DNA of 34,929 nucleotides. Origin: Gemmatimonadota bacterium. Its GTDB lineage: Bacteria; Gemmatimonadota; Gemmatimonadetes; Gemmatimonadales; Gemmatimonadaceae. Each line of letters begins with the position of its first letter. The first letter of the stretch is position 1. The stretch lies in contig JARIEY010000012.1 in assembly GCA_031127085.1 (NCBI GenBank), positions 1 through 34,929 on the forward strand. The letters are read 5' to 3'. Positions 1-7,648 of the stretch are shown piece by piece. The translations under genes were made by a program, and so were the position numbers. The notes below the pieces were generated by a model. That model saw only the letters and a program-made list of their open reading frames with translations. It was not told where the DNA came from and did not search any database.

Positions 1-1
1 C

Positions 2-364
2 GGATCGCTGGCGGCCAGCGGACCGGCGCGGACCGGCCATCCGCATCCGCGCGGCGCGGGGTCGTTCGCGCGTGTGCTCGGCCGCTACGTGCGCGAGCGC
101 AAAGTGCTCACGCTCGGCGCGGCGATCCACAAAATGAGCGGGCTCGCTGCCGCGCGACTGCAGCTTTCCGGGCGCGGGCTGCTGCGCCCCGGGGCGGTGG
201 GTGACGTGGTGGTCTTCGATCCTGCGACGGTCGCGGACACGGCGACGTTCGCCAATCCGTTCCAGTATGCGGTGGGGATCACCGCGGTCTTTGTGAACGG
301 GTCGGCGGCGTTCCTCCATGGCGAGCGCGGAGCGCGCACGGGGCGTGCCGTGCGGGTGGGGTAG
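2..364 (+). CDS. N-acyl-D-amino-acid deacylase, C-terminal part (cut by window start)
   Basis: The reading frame is open from base 2 and ends at TAG 362-364, leaving about 120 residues. The visible part carries the C-terminal signature of the D-aminoacylase branch of the amidohydrolase superfamily: a GHPHPRG stretch, then VLGRYVRERK, a helix (LGAAIHKMSGLAAARL), the GLLRPGAVGDVVVFDP strand pair and a final VFVNG segment. Family members hydrolyse N-acylated D-amino acids with a metal-dependent TIM barrel. Only the last barrel elements and the small beta-sandwich are present here, so the metal ligands cannot be checked. A start at 74 (GTG) would split the conserved motif, so the gene certainly begins upstream of the window. 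The substrate is not determined. Confidence 0.8.
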   Translation, partial: GSLAASGPARTGHPHPRGAGSFARVLGRYVRERKVLTLGAAIHKMSGLAAARLQLSGRGLLRPGAVGDVVVFDPATVADTATFANPFQYAVGITAVFVNGSAAFLHGERGARTGRAVRVG

Positions 365-467
365 GAGGGCGCACCTGTCGGTGCCTTTGCCGTTGCGCGG
401 TCGCGTGCTAACGTAGGGATTCGGCATGCGTGGGCCGGAGCGCCCCCTTGCGCTAAAATGCCATATG

Positions 468-487
468 GTGATATAGTGATATATCAC
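468..487. promoter_or_regulatory. candidate operator: tandem GTGATATA plus palindrome GTGATATATCAC
   Basis: An AT-rich island in GC-rich DNA, 31 bp upstream of the DUF2892 gene. The 8-mer GTGATATA occurs twice back to back (468-475, 476-483), and the second copy is the left half of a perfect 12-bp palindrome (476-487). This looks like a dimeric winged-helix repressor site or an AT-rich promoter core. No regulator is identified. Confidence 0.35.
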
Positions 488-518
488 TTCGGCACCCCTC
501 CTCCACCACGAGGTTTGC

Positions 519-713
519 ATGTTCAAGGTCAATGAAGGAACGCCCGATCGCGCCGTGCGCGTCCTGCTCGGCATCGCGCTCATTGCGCTGGCCATCACGA
601 AGGACATGACGTGGGCCTGGATCGGCATCGTTCCGCTGCTTACGGGCGCGACGGGAATCTGCCCGCTCTACTCGGTGCTCGGCATCAACACGTGCGGCGT
701 GAAGAAGGGTTAA
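519..713 (+). CDS. DUF2892 (YgaP-type) small membrane protein
   Basis: This 64-residue protein has the plan of the DUF2892 family: an N-terminal NEGTPDRAVRVLLG segment, one hydrophobic helix (about residues 15-27), a short turn, a second hydrophobic stretch (WAWIGIVPLLTG) and a C-terminal cysteine pattern GICPLYSVLGINTC. Family members are two-helix inner-membrane proteins, sometimes fused to rhodanese domains and linked to sulfur or cyanide stress. That link is family knowledge and is not shown here. ATG 519 follows a weak AGG about 8 nt upstream. The gene stands alone, with an unusual AT-rich repeat upstream and a perfect hairpin downstream. Confidence 0.8.
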   Translation: MFKVNEGTPDRAVRVLLGIALIALAITKDMTWAWIGIVPLLTGATGICPLYSVLGINTCGVKKG

Positions 714-731
714 CGCCGCCAGCGAACCTCG

Positions 732-759
732 GAAGCGGCCGCCTGCGGGCGGCCGCTTC
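732..759 (+). terminator. GC-rich hairpin after DUF2892 gene
   Basis: A perfect 12-bp stem (732-743 with 748-759) with loop TGCG lies 18 bp after the DUF2892 stop codon. It has no T tract, so it may terminate weakly or protect the 3' end. It is listed for its position and perfect pairing. Confidence 0.5.
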
Positions 760-831
760 GTCGTTCGCATACATTCTCCCCGGGTCGTTGCTCCCGTCGT
801 TCAGCCCTTCCCCTTCGCCGTGGGTGTCCGC

Positions 832-2097
832 ATGCGCCGCCTTGCCACGCTGCTCCTGATCGTTGTCGCGCTCCCTGTCTCGGCGCAGGCGCCCGATCCC
901 TATCTGGCGCGCGTCAAGAAGCTGCTGGCCGTTTCTCCCGTCATCGACGGCCACAACGACGTGCCGTGGGAGATCCGCGAGAACCGCGCGATGCCGCGCG
1001 ATGTCGACCACTTTGACCTGCGCACCGACCTCAAGGGGCAGGATACCGACCTCGCCCGCATGAAGAAGGGCGGGCTCGGCGGGCAGTTCTGGTCGATCTA
1101 CATTCCCGGCGACGCGAAGGACTCAGGATACGCCCGCATCCAGCTGGAGCAGTTCGACATCGCCCGGCGGATGATTGCCAAGTACGGCAAGGAGATGGTG
1201 TTCGCCAAGACGGCCGATGACGCGCGCCGCGCGATGGCGCAGAAGAAGTTCCCGTCCTTTCTGGGGATGGAGGGCGGTCACGCGATTGAGAATTCGCTGG
1301 GCGCGCTGCGCGCCTATTACGACCTGGGCGCGCGCTATATGACGCTCACGCACAACGTGACGCTCGACTGGGCCGACGCCGCGCTCGGCAAACAGGCGCA
1401 CGGCGGCCTCACGCCGTTCGGCAAGGAAGTCATTCGTGAGATGAATCGGATGGGGATGATCGTCGACCTGTCACACGTGTCACCGGCGGTGATGAGCAAT
1501 GTGCTGGACATCACCGAGTCGCCCGTGATGTTCTCGCACTCCTCGGCGCGCGCCCTCTCCGATCATCCGCGCGATGTGCCCGACTCCATCGTGCTGCGCG
1601 TGAAGAAGAACGGTGGTGTGGTGATGGTGACGTTCGTGCGCGAGTTCGTCTCGCAGAAGAACCTCGACTGGCGCACCGTGCGTACCGCGCGTCGCCGCGA
1701 ACTCGCGGCCGGGTTCGGCGGCGACACGGCGCGCCTGCGCATCGCCATGGAGGAGTGGCTTCGCGCCAACCCCGAGCCGATCGTGACCCTCAAGGATGTG
1801 GCCGACCACTTTGATCACCTGAAGAAGCTCATCGGCGCCGACCACGTGGGGATCGGTGGCGATTTCGATGGTACGGGCGGCGAGTACATTCAGGGGCTCG
1901 AGGACGTGTCGAAGTATCCGGACCTGCTGGTCGAACTCGCGCGTCGCGGGTGGACCGACGACGAACTGCGCAGGGTGGCCAACGGCAACATTCTTCGCGT
2001 ACTCGCAGAGAACGAGAAGGTGGCGGCCCGCCTGCAAAAGTCGCGCAAGCCGAGCACTCGGACCATCGACGAGTTGGATCGCGGGCCGCGGATGTAG
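832..2097 (+). CDS. membrane dipeptidase, peptidase family M19, exported
   Basis: M19 dipeptidases are binuclear-zinc enzymes that hydrolyse dipeptides, including ones containing D-residues. The 421-residue protein starts with a signal peptide (MRRLATLLLIVVALPVSAQA, about residues 1-20), so it should act in the periplasm. Metal-site motifs are visible in order: DGHND (His41, Asp43), the bridging-Glu segment GMEGGHAIEN, DLSHVS, FSHSSARAL, and the late IGGDFDG motif. Length is normal for the family. ATG 832 is chosen over the in-frame GTG at 820 because it places two arginines directly before the hydrophobic core. Neither start has a clear ribosome binding site. It is probably monocistronic. 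The true substrate is unknown. Confidence 0.88.
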   Translation: MRRLATLLLIVVALPVSAQAPDPYLARVKKLLAVSPVIDGHNDVPWEIRENRAMPRDVDHFDLRTDLKGQDTDLARMKKGGLGGQFWSIYIPGDAKDSGYARIQLEQFDIARRMIAKYGKEMVFAKTADDARRAMAQKKFPSFLGMEGGHAIENSLGALRAYYDLGARYMTLTHNVTLDWADAALGKQAHGGLTPFGKEVIREMNRMGMIVDLSHVSPAVMSNVLDITESPVMFSHSSARALSDHPRDVPDSIVLRVKKNGGVVMVTFVREFVSQKNLDWRTVRTARRRELAAGFGGDTARLRIAMEEWLRANPEPIVTLKDVADHFDHLKKLIGADHVGIGGDFDGTGGEYIQGLEDVSKYPDLLVELARRGWTDDELRRVANGNILRVLAENEKVAARLQKSRKPSTRTIDELDRGPRM

Positions 2098-2124
2098 CCC
2101 CCGTTGGCACGTCGCGTAGGGAAT

Positions 2125-2155
2125 CGAAGGGCCGCCAGTACTGGGCGGCCCTTCG
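2125..2155. terminator. bidirectional hairpin between convergent genes
   Basis: A 12-bp perfect stem (2125-2136 with 2144-2155) and a 7-nt loop sit between the stop codons of the dipeptidase gene (plus) and the B12 regulator gene (minus). There is no T tract on either side. Its position in a 66-bp convergent gap supports a shared terminator. Confidence 0.55.
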
Positions 2156-2163
2156 CGTTCGCG

Positions 2164-3102
2164 CTAGCTCCCCGTCTGCGCCACGAGCCAGTGCCGCAGC
2201 GACGGCAGGTCGCTGACGAGGGCCGCGCCGATGGCGTCGAGCGACGGGCGATAGGCCCCAACCGCGGCACCGCCGACGACAATCCGCACGTCGTCGCGGA
2301 GCGCGCCCCGGAGGGCGCGCAGTTCGCCGTCCATCAGGGGATCGTCCAGGGGAAAGACGACACTCAGGGCCACCGCGCGTGCGTGGCTCACGGCGGCGGC
2401 ATCGGCGATCACGGAGGCCGGGAGATTCGGGCCCAGATAGACGACGCGCCATCCGGCCGCGGCCGCCGTGGCCGCGGCGAGCGCAGCGCCAAGCTCGTGC
2501 CACTGCCCCGCGGGCGTGGTGACCAGCAGCACGGGGGCATCGGGGGCGGGGGCATACTGGTCGGTGAGCCAGCCGAGCAGGCGCCGCACCGCCGAGGTGG
2601 CCATATGCTCGTGCGCGGGCGAGAGCGTGCCGCCGTGCCAGCGGTCACCCGTGGTGCGCACGAGCGGCGAGACGACGCCGTCGAGCAGTTCATCCATCGA
2701 CAGGCGCAGCGTGGCCTGGCGCAGCGTGTGCTCGAGCGCGTGGCCGTCGAGTGCCTCAACGGCGCCGAGCGCATCGGCCAGGAAGGGCTGCGCGGCGAGC
2801 GCGTGCGGCGTCTGCCGCGCCAATACCCCCGCCTCCTCGGCCCGCACCAGCTGCGTCAGCGCCTCACTGCTCAGCGAGGCCACGGAGGCGATGTTGCGTC
2901 CCGCTTCGACGGCCCGCGCGAGCAGGCGCAGTCGCGCGACATCGGCTTCGGTATACCAGCGCTGGCCGCCGGGCGACCGGTTCGGGTGCACCACCCCATA
3001 CCGACGTTCCCACGCCCGGAGGACATCCGGAGAGAGCCCCGTGCGTTCGGCGACGAGGCGCATCGGCAGCATATCGTGGGGGCGGGCGGCGGTATCGTTC
3101 AC
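2164..3102 (-). CDS. MerR-family regulator with B12-binding domain (CarH/LitR type)
   Basis: The 312-residue protein has three parts: a MerR helix-turn-helix at about residues 14-70 (RLVAERTGLSPDVLRAWERRYG), a four-helix B12 cap at about 105-185, and a Rossmann-like B12-binding domain at about 188-305. The cap contains Trp155 followed after nine residues by Glu165-His166, the Wx9EH signature known from light-sensing CarH proteins, where it contacts the upper face of adenosylcobalamin. The Rossmann domain keeps His202 (QWHELG) in the place of the lower cobalt ligand, though the usual Asp of DxHxxG is not present, and a late GG (VVGGAAVG). Proteins of this type repress promoters in the dark and release them in light. 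The start is GTG 3102; ATG 3072 or 3063 is also possible. It is divergent from an SRPBCC gene, a common partner of such regulators. Confidence 0.82.
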   Translation of the reverse strand: MNDTAARPHDMLPMRLVAERTGLSPDVLRAWERRYGVVHPNRSPGGQRWYTEADVARLRLLARAVEAGRNIASVASLSSEALTQLVRAEEAGVLARQTPHALAAQPFLADALGAVEALDGHALEHTLRQATLRLSMDELLDGVVSPLVRTTGDRWHGGTLSPAHEHMATSAVRRLLGWLTDQYAPAPDAPVLLVTTPAGQWHELGAALAAATAAAAGWRVVYLGPNLPASVIADAAAVSHARAVALSVVFPLDDPLMDGELRALRGALRDDVRIVVGGAAVGAYRPSLDAIGAALVSDLPSLRHWLVAQTGS

Positions 3103-3162
3103 AGTCGCGGGAAAGGTAGGTCGTCCGACGAGAGCCGGAAGGGAACGCGCGGCGGGTGGTGG

Positions 3163-3202
3163 GGCGTTGAGGGAACGAATGACCCTGCAGTCCCTAACGC
3201 CG
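3163..3202. promoter_or_regulatory. imperfect inverted repeat in the CarH-like/SRPBCC divergent gap
   Basis: GGCGTTgAGGGA (3163-3174) is mirrored by tCCCTAACGCC (about 3190-3201), with one extra base in the left arm and about 15 bp between arms. It lies in the 122-bp gap between the divergent B12 regulator and SRPBCC genes, 23 bp before the SRPBCC start. That is a suitable place for the regulator's operator, but no binding evidence exists. Confidence 0.3.
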
Positions 3203-3224
3203 GCTTGTCCGGCCTGGGTCCCGC

Positions 3225-3767
3225 ATGTTCTCGCCCCGGTCCTGGCTTCTTACCACCTCGCTCTCGGTGCCGCGCGCCATCGGCGACATCTTTCCGTTCT
3301 TCGCCGATGCGTCGAATCTCGGGCGCATCACGCCGCCGGAACTGCGCTTCACCATCCGCACGCCAATGCCGGTTCCAATGTTCGCGGGCGCCTTGATCGA
3401 CTATTCGATCGGCGTCTGGGGCGTGCCGATGCGATGGCGCACGCTCATCAGCCACTGGGAGCCGCCGTTTCGTTTTGTCGATGAGCAACTGCACGGCCCG
3501 TACGCGCGTTGGGTGCACGAACATCGGTTCACCCCCATTCCCGGTGGCACGCGCATCGACGACGCGGTGACCTTTCAGTTGCCGTTCTCCCCGCTCGGTG
3601 ACCTCGCCTCCCCGGTGGTGCATCGCATGCTGCGCCGCATCTTCGCCTACCGCCAGGAGCTCGTGTCCGATCTGCTGACCGCCGGCACCGCCGGGGGGAT
3701 TGTCTCGCCGGTGGTGATCGTGCGCGCGCCACTGTCGGGCAACGAGACGGCGGCGCCCGCCGTGTGA
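3225..3767 (+). CDS. SRPBCC-family protein (START-like ligand-binding fold)
   Basis: The 180-residue protein shows the typical pattern of the SRPBCC group often labelled cyclase/dehydrase or cell-division-inhibitor-like: an N-terminal strand, FPFFADASNLGRITPPELRF (about residues 23-43), a GVPMRWRTLI strand, WEPPFRFVDEQLHGPYARWVHEHRF, and a C-terminal helix with HRMLRRIFAYRQ. The fold forms a hydrophobic ligand pocket; the ligand is unknown. Length is near the family norm, with a short unconserved tail. ATG 3225 fits the start of the fold, without a clear Shine-Dalgarno. It is transcribed divergently from the CarH/LitR-type regulator. SRPBCC genes are frequent members of LitR/CarH light regulons, so light control is a reasonable inference. 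Confidence 0.8.
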   Translation: MFSPRSWLLTTSLSVPRAIGDIFPFFADASNLGRITPPELRFTIRTPMPVPMFAGALIDYSIGVWGVPMRWRTLISHWEPPFRFVDEQLHGPYARWVHEHRFTPIPGGTRIDDAVTFQLPFSPLGDLASPVVHRMLRRIFAYRQELVSDLLTAGTAGGIVSPVVIVRAPLSGNETAAPAV

Positions 3768-3907
3768 CGGTTGCCGCTGGCGCGTGACGGCGACCGGTCG
3801 AATGTGACACCGGCACGCTTGCGTTGTGATGCCTGAATCGTCGACAGTGTAGTCAGCGACGGGTTGCACGACAGCGGTCCGTTGCGTCAAGGCGGTGGGA
3901 GGGTTTG

Positions 3908-4510
3908 ATGCTCATCCCGGCAGGCAGGACGTATCCGGTGTTCACGGCGAGGCCCACGCCGGTAGCCACGGGACGCGCGGCGGTTGAGCGCATCCGCCCG
4001 GATGTGATGGCACGTATCGCCGGCAGCATCACTCCCTCGCCCGATGCGGCCGGGGTGGTCAGCCTCTCAGAGCTCGTGAGCGAGCGCGTTCGCAAGGCGG
4101 GATTCCTGCACCAGGCCATCAATGTGCGCGTGCGCTGCGACCTGCCGTGCGGCGACGTGGTGGTGACGGCCCAGCGGCGCCAGGTCGAGAGTGCGCTGGT
4201 CGCGATCCTGCGCGGCACGGCGGCCGCGGCCGAGATCTCACACGCGGCGGTGGATGTGCTGGTGCGGGTGCGTCGTGACGCCACGCACGGCCTGCTGCAG
4301 GTGGTGGAGCACACCACCGGGTTCAGTGCCGCGCATATGGCGAGCATCTTCAACCTGAACTTCGCCCGCACGGTCAACCGCGAGGCGGCCGAGGGTGTGG
4401 CGGCCTTCCGCGAACTGTCGGAGCAGCTGCGCGATACGCTCGAGACGTACTACGAGCCTGGCGTGGGCGCGACGTTCAGTCTGCGTTGGCCGCTGGAGCC
4501 GGAGGAGTAG
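3908..4510 (+). CDS. degenerate histidine-kinase-like ATPase domain protein
   Basis: I do not recognise a named family, but the 200 residues read like an isolated HATPase domain that has lost its catalytic residues. Residues about 52-66 (VSLSELVSERVRKAG) match the region before the ATPase core. VVTAQRRQVESALVAILRGTAAAA has the spacing of an N-box helix but lacks its asparagines. VLVRVRRD.THGLLQVVEHTTGFS replaces the DxGxG box. MASIFNLNFART resembles the iFepFf segment, and GVGATFSLRWPLEPE matches the closing strand. There is no phosphoacceptor histidine helix or membrane segment. ATG 3908 follows GGGAGGG by 4 nt; the overlapping TTG at 3905 is too close. It may serve as a non-enzymatic partner in signalling. 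It is tail to tail with the aminotransferase gene. Confidence 0.55.
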   Translation: MLIPAGRTYPVFTARPTPVATGRAAVERIRPDVMARIAGSITPSPDAAGVVSLSELVSERVRKAGFLHQAINVRVRCDLPCGDVVVTAQRRQVESALVAILRGTAAAAEISHAAVDVLVRVRRDATHGLLQVVEHTTGFSAAHMASIFNLNFARTVNREAAEGVAAFRELSEQLRDTLETYYEPGVGATFSLRWPLEPEE

Positions 4511-4554
4511 CCGCAGCGGGTGTGTGAACGCGAGGGGGCGGGGCGCGAAGCGCG

Positions 4555-5649
4555 CTATCGCTGGGCGAGCGCCTCGCCGACGACGTCGAGCACCCGCGTG
4601 ACCGTCTCGACGGTGTGGTCGCCCATATGCCCTACGCGAAACGTGGTGGCGGCCAGCTTGCCGTAGCCCGGTCCCATGACATAGCCGCGTCGTTCGACCT
4701 CGACCAGCAGGGCGCGAGCGTCGATGCCGGCCCCCGTCTTCACGACGGTCACGGTCGCGCTGCGCGAGCCGGCGGGGGCAAGAATGCCCTCGATGCGGCC
4801 GCTCGGCCGCTGATGCTCCACCCACGCGTGCGTCACCGAGGTCATCGCGGCGTGGCGCGCCCAGCGGCATTCGATCCCCGTGGGGCCAATGGCTGCCATC
4901 TGCGCCTCGAGCGCGTACATCAGCGACACGGCCGGTGTGTTGGGCGTCTGTCGCTTGGCGGCGTACTGCGCGAACTCGACGATGTCGAAATAGCGGCCGC
5001 GCGCCGGCGCGTCCTTGGCCTGCGCCAGATAGCGGTCGCTGACGCAGCAGAAGGCGAGGCCTGGCGGCAGGGCCAAAGCCTTTTGCGAGCCGGTGAGGAT
5101 GAAATCGAGGCCCCACGCGTCCGTCTCCACGGGCATGCCGCCCATTCCGGAGACCGAATCGATCAGCGAAAAGGCGCCGTGCGCGTGCGCGAGTTCGGCG
5201 ATTGCCTGCACATCCTGTGCGGCACCGGTGGACGTTTCCGAATGCGCGGCCGTGACGGCAGCGAAACGGCGGTCACGCAGGGCCTGCTCGACGCGCTCGA
5301 GCGGGACCACCTCGCCGTACGCGACCTCGAGGGCCTCCACCGTGCGGCCACAGGCGCGGGCGATCTCGGCGAAGCGCGCGGAGAAGGCACCGTTCACCAG
5401 CGAGAGGATGGGACCGGCCGGCGCGTTGCGAATGGCGGCTTCCATCAGACCGGTGGCGGACGAGCTGGAGATGAACACCGGACGTGACGTGCGAAAGAGC
5501 CGACGCAGGCCGTCGTCGCAGTGCGCGTACAGGGTCTCGAACTCGGCGCTGCGGTGCGAGATCATCGGGCGCTGCATGGCCGCCAGGATCTCGGGACGCA
5601 CCTCGGTGGGGCCGGGGAGGAAGAAGGTGCCGAAGTGGGGCGACGTCAT
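4555..5649 (-). CDS. class V aminotransferase, alanine-glyoxylate/serine-pyruvate type
   Basis: This 364-residue PLP enzyme belongs to the class V group containing alanine-glyoxylate, serine-pyruvate and some phosphoserine aminotransferases. Visible motifs are LPGPTEVRPEIL at the N-terminus, SSSSATGLMEAAIRN (phosphate-binding turn, about 61-75), HSETSTG (136-142), SLIDSVSGMGG with the PLP Asp164, and TGSQKALALPPG with the Schiff-base Lys190. It is the last gene of the serA operon, and its ATG overlaps the phosphatase stop codon by four bases (ATGA). The context suggests it makes phosphoserine from 3-phosphohydroxypyruvate in place of a classical SerC. Glyoxylate or pyruvate amination is the alternative. 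The enzyme fold is certain; the substrate is inferred. Confidence 0.82.
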   Translation of the reverse strand: MTSPHFGTFFLPGPTEVRPEILAAMQRPMISHRSAEFETLYAHCDDGLRRLFRTSRPVFISSSSATGLMEAAIRNAPAGPILSLVNGAFSARFAEIARACGRTVEALEVAYGEVVPLERVEQALRDRRFAAVTAAHSETSTGAAQDVQAIAELAHAHGAFSLIDSVSGMGGMPVETDAWGLDFILTGSQKALALPPGLAFCCVSDRYLAQAKDAPARGRYFDIVEFAQYAAKRQTPNTPAVSLMYALEAQMAAIGPTGIECRWARHAAMTSVTHAWVEHQRPSGRIEGILAPAGSRSATVTVVKTGAGIDARALLVEVERRGYVMGPGYGKLAATTFRVGHMGDHTVETVTRVLDVVGEALAQR

Positions 5650-6290
5650 GCGGAGAGGGCGTGGGCGACGAGGGCGGAGAACGAGTCGAGAACGAGCGCG
5701 GCGCGCGCCACCACGGCGTCGCGCCGGACAAATCCAATGTACGCGGCAAACGTCTCGACCGCCGGGATCATCGCGGCGTCGGTGGAGCCGTCGCCCACCG
5801 CCAGAATGGGGCGCGCGAGGAACAAGTGGTCGAGGACGACCGGCTTGCCGCGCTGCGTAGCCAGCGGCGTAGGAACGACGCCGATGAAGCGGCCGTCGTC
5901 ATCAAGCTCCACCTCCACGGCGTGCACGTGGTCGTCGGCGATGCCGAGCGATCGCGTCATCGGGAGCAGCGCGGCGCGCAGCCCGCCGCTGACCACGTGC
6001 ACGGCAACACCGGCCGCCTGCAGGGCGGCAACGGCGTCCGCGGCCCCGGGGGCGAGCGTGTCGATGTAGGCGTGGGCGAGTGCGTGCAGGTCGAGCGAGG
6101 TTGGTTCGATGAGGGCGAGGCGACGCGTGTACACCTGATCGAGCGCGACGTGGCCGTCCATCGCCTGCGCGGTCAGCGCTTCGACCGACCGCTGGACCTC
6201 CTCGCCACGCCGCGCGGCAAGCCAGTCGATGCCCTCGATTGCGGACAGCGTCGAGTCGGCGTCGAGCACCACGGTGGCATAGCGTCTCAC
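5646..6290 (-). CDS. serB: HAD-family phosphoserine phosphatase
   Basis: The 214-residue protein has the four HAD motifs: DADST at residues 10-14 (nucleophile Asp10, acid Asp12), VVSGG in the second motif, a lysine in QRGKPVV, and AVGDGSTDAAM. The cap and the EGIDWLAARRG segment after motif I match SerB-type phosphatases, which hydrolyse O-phospho-L-serine in the last step of serine synthesis. An upstream in-frame ATG (6389) would put about 100 bp inside the preceding gene and add a low-complexity leader. The start is therefore GTG 6290, which overlaps the previous stop in GTGA and suggests translational coupling. Its place between serA and the aminotransferase supports the assignment. Confidence 0.82.
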   Translation of the reverse strand: MRRYATVVLDADSTLSAIEGIDWLAARRGEEVQRSVEALTAQAMDGHVALDQVYTRRLALIEPTSLDLHALAHAYIDTLAPGAADAVAALQAAGVAVHVVSGGLRAALLPMTRSLGIADDHVHAVEVELDDDGRFIGVVPTPLATQRGKPVVLDHLFLARPILAVGDGSTDAAMIPAVETFAAYIGFVRRDAVVARAALVLDSFSALVAHALSA

Positions 6291-7648
6291 AGAATGTTTC
6301 CCGGCGCGAGCCGGCCTTCCGGGTCGAACGCCTGCTTGAGTGCGCGCATCACCGCGAGCTGCCGCGACCCGGCCTGCAGCCCAAGCCACTTGGCCTTCAC
6401 CTTGCCGATGCCGTGCTCGGCGGCGACCGTGCCGCCCATTGCCAGTACGGCGCGCAGCGTCTCGGCGATGGCCTGCTCAACGCGCGTCACCTCAGCGGGA
6501 TCGCGCGCCACGAAGTTCTGGTGCGGGTGCCCGTTGCCCAGGTGTCCGTAGGTGACCGGCGACAAACCGTGCTCGGCATTGATCGTCGCCGCCTGCGCGA
6601 GCGCGGCGGCGGCGAGCCGATACGGGACGGCCCAGTCGGTGCTCATCCGTCGCCCGCCCTGCGGCAGGTACGGCGCGGTGCGCTCGTGCATCGCGGCGGG
6701 GAGGGCGTGGCGCAGCCGGCGCGCTTCGCGCAGGGCGTGCTCGCCATCGAAGACGCGCACGTCGACATCGCGGGCGCCGAACTGTTCGCCCAGCGCGAGC
6801 CAGGCGTCGAGCGGCGGCTCGCGGTCGCCCGCCTCCTCCAGGTAGACCATTGCGCCGGCGTTCGGAGCCCACGCCGCGTCGCCCATCGCGGCGCGCGCGA
6901 TGGCGAAAGACTCGCCGTCGAAATACTCCAGGCAGCGCGGTGCGACGCCGGCCGTTTCGCGCGCGGCGACGATGAATGCGAGCGCGCGCTCCGCGTCGGG
7001 GAAGGGCACGCCCAGTCCAAGCACCTGCACCGGCACGGGGAGCAGGCGCAACTCCGCTTCGGTGACTATGCCGAGGGTTCCTTCGCTCCCCACGAACCAG
7101 TCGACGGGATCGTGCGCGAGGTGAAACCCGACCGTGTTCTTTTCCACGCCGGGGCGCGCGGCGGTGAAGTCGGTGCCATCGGCGAGGACGGCGCGCACCG
7201 ACTGCACGTGCGCGCGCGTGGGGCCATAGCGCAGCGTACGCGGCCCCGACGCGTTGCAGGCGATCGCTCCGCCCACGGTGCACTCTTCTTCGCTGGTCGG
7301 ATCGGGGGCGAAGAACAGGCCGTGGGGCGCGCACGCGCGCTGCAGGTCGCCAATGAGCACGCCGGGTTCCACGCGCGCGATGCGGCGCGCGGGATCGATG
7401 TCGAGGATACGCGCCATCGCGCGCGTGGAGAGCAGCCAGTCGAGCGCCGCGACCGACGCGCCCGTGGTGCTGGTCTGCGCGCCAGCGGCGGTGACGCATC
7501 GCCGTTCCGATGCCGCCTGCCGCATCAGCTCTACGGTCTCCTCGTGCGACTCGGGACGCGCCACCGCCTCGGGGACGCTGCGCAGCCCCGACACGTCGCG
7601 CGCGTACCCCTCCAACGCCGACGGGTCGCGGAGCAGGGTCAGACTCAC
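6287..7648 (-). CDS. FAD-linked oxidase, GlcD / D-lactate / D-2-hydroxyglutarate dehydrogenase family
   Basis: This 453-residue flavoprotein is of the vanillyl-alcohol oxidase/PCMH fold. It has an N-terminal FAD-binding half (RPESHEETVELMRQA; VEPGVLIGDLQRA; GGAIACNASGPRTLRYG; FVGSEGTLGIVTEAELRLLP) and a C-terminal substrate half with YGHLGNGHPH, the metal-binding histidine motif, and AEHGIGKVKAKWL. Relatives oxidise D-2-hydroxyacids such as glycolate, D-lactate or D-2-hydroxyglutarate. The gene starts at GTG 7648, overlapping the serA stop as GTGA, and is followed by serB with a second GTGA. SerA of some bacteria reduces 2-oxoglutarate to D-2-hydroxyglutarate, so this enzyme may re-oxidise that product. 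The exact substrate cannot be read from the sequence. Confidence 0.85.
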   Translation of the reverse strand: MSLTLLRDPSALEGYARDVSGLRSVPEAVARPESHEETVELMRQAASERRCVTAAGAQTSTTGASVAALDWLLSTRAMARILDIDPARRIARVEPGVLIGDLQRACAPHGLFFAPDPTSEEECTVGGAIACNASGPRTLRYGPTRAHVQSVRAVLADGTDFTAARPGVEKNTVGFHLAHDPVDWFVGSEGTLGIVTEAELRLLPVPVQVLGLGVPFPDAERALAFIVAARETAGVAPRCLEYFDGESFAIARAAMGDAAWAPNAGAMVYLEEAGDREPPLDAWLALGEQFGARDVDVRVFDGEHALREARRLRHALPAAMHERTAPYLPQGGRRMSTDWAVPYRLAAAALAQAATINAEHGLSPVTYGHLGNGHPHQNFVARDPAEVTRVEQAIAETLRAVLAMGGTVAAEHGIGKVKAKWLGLQAGSRQLAVMRALKQAFDPEGRLAPGNIL

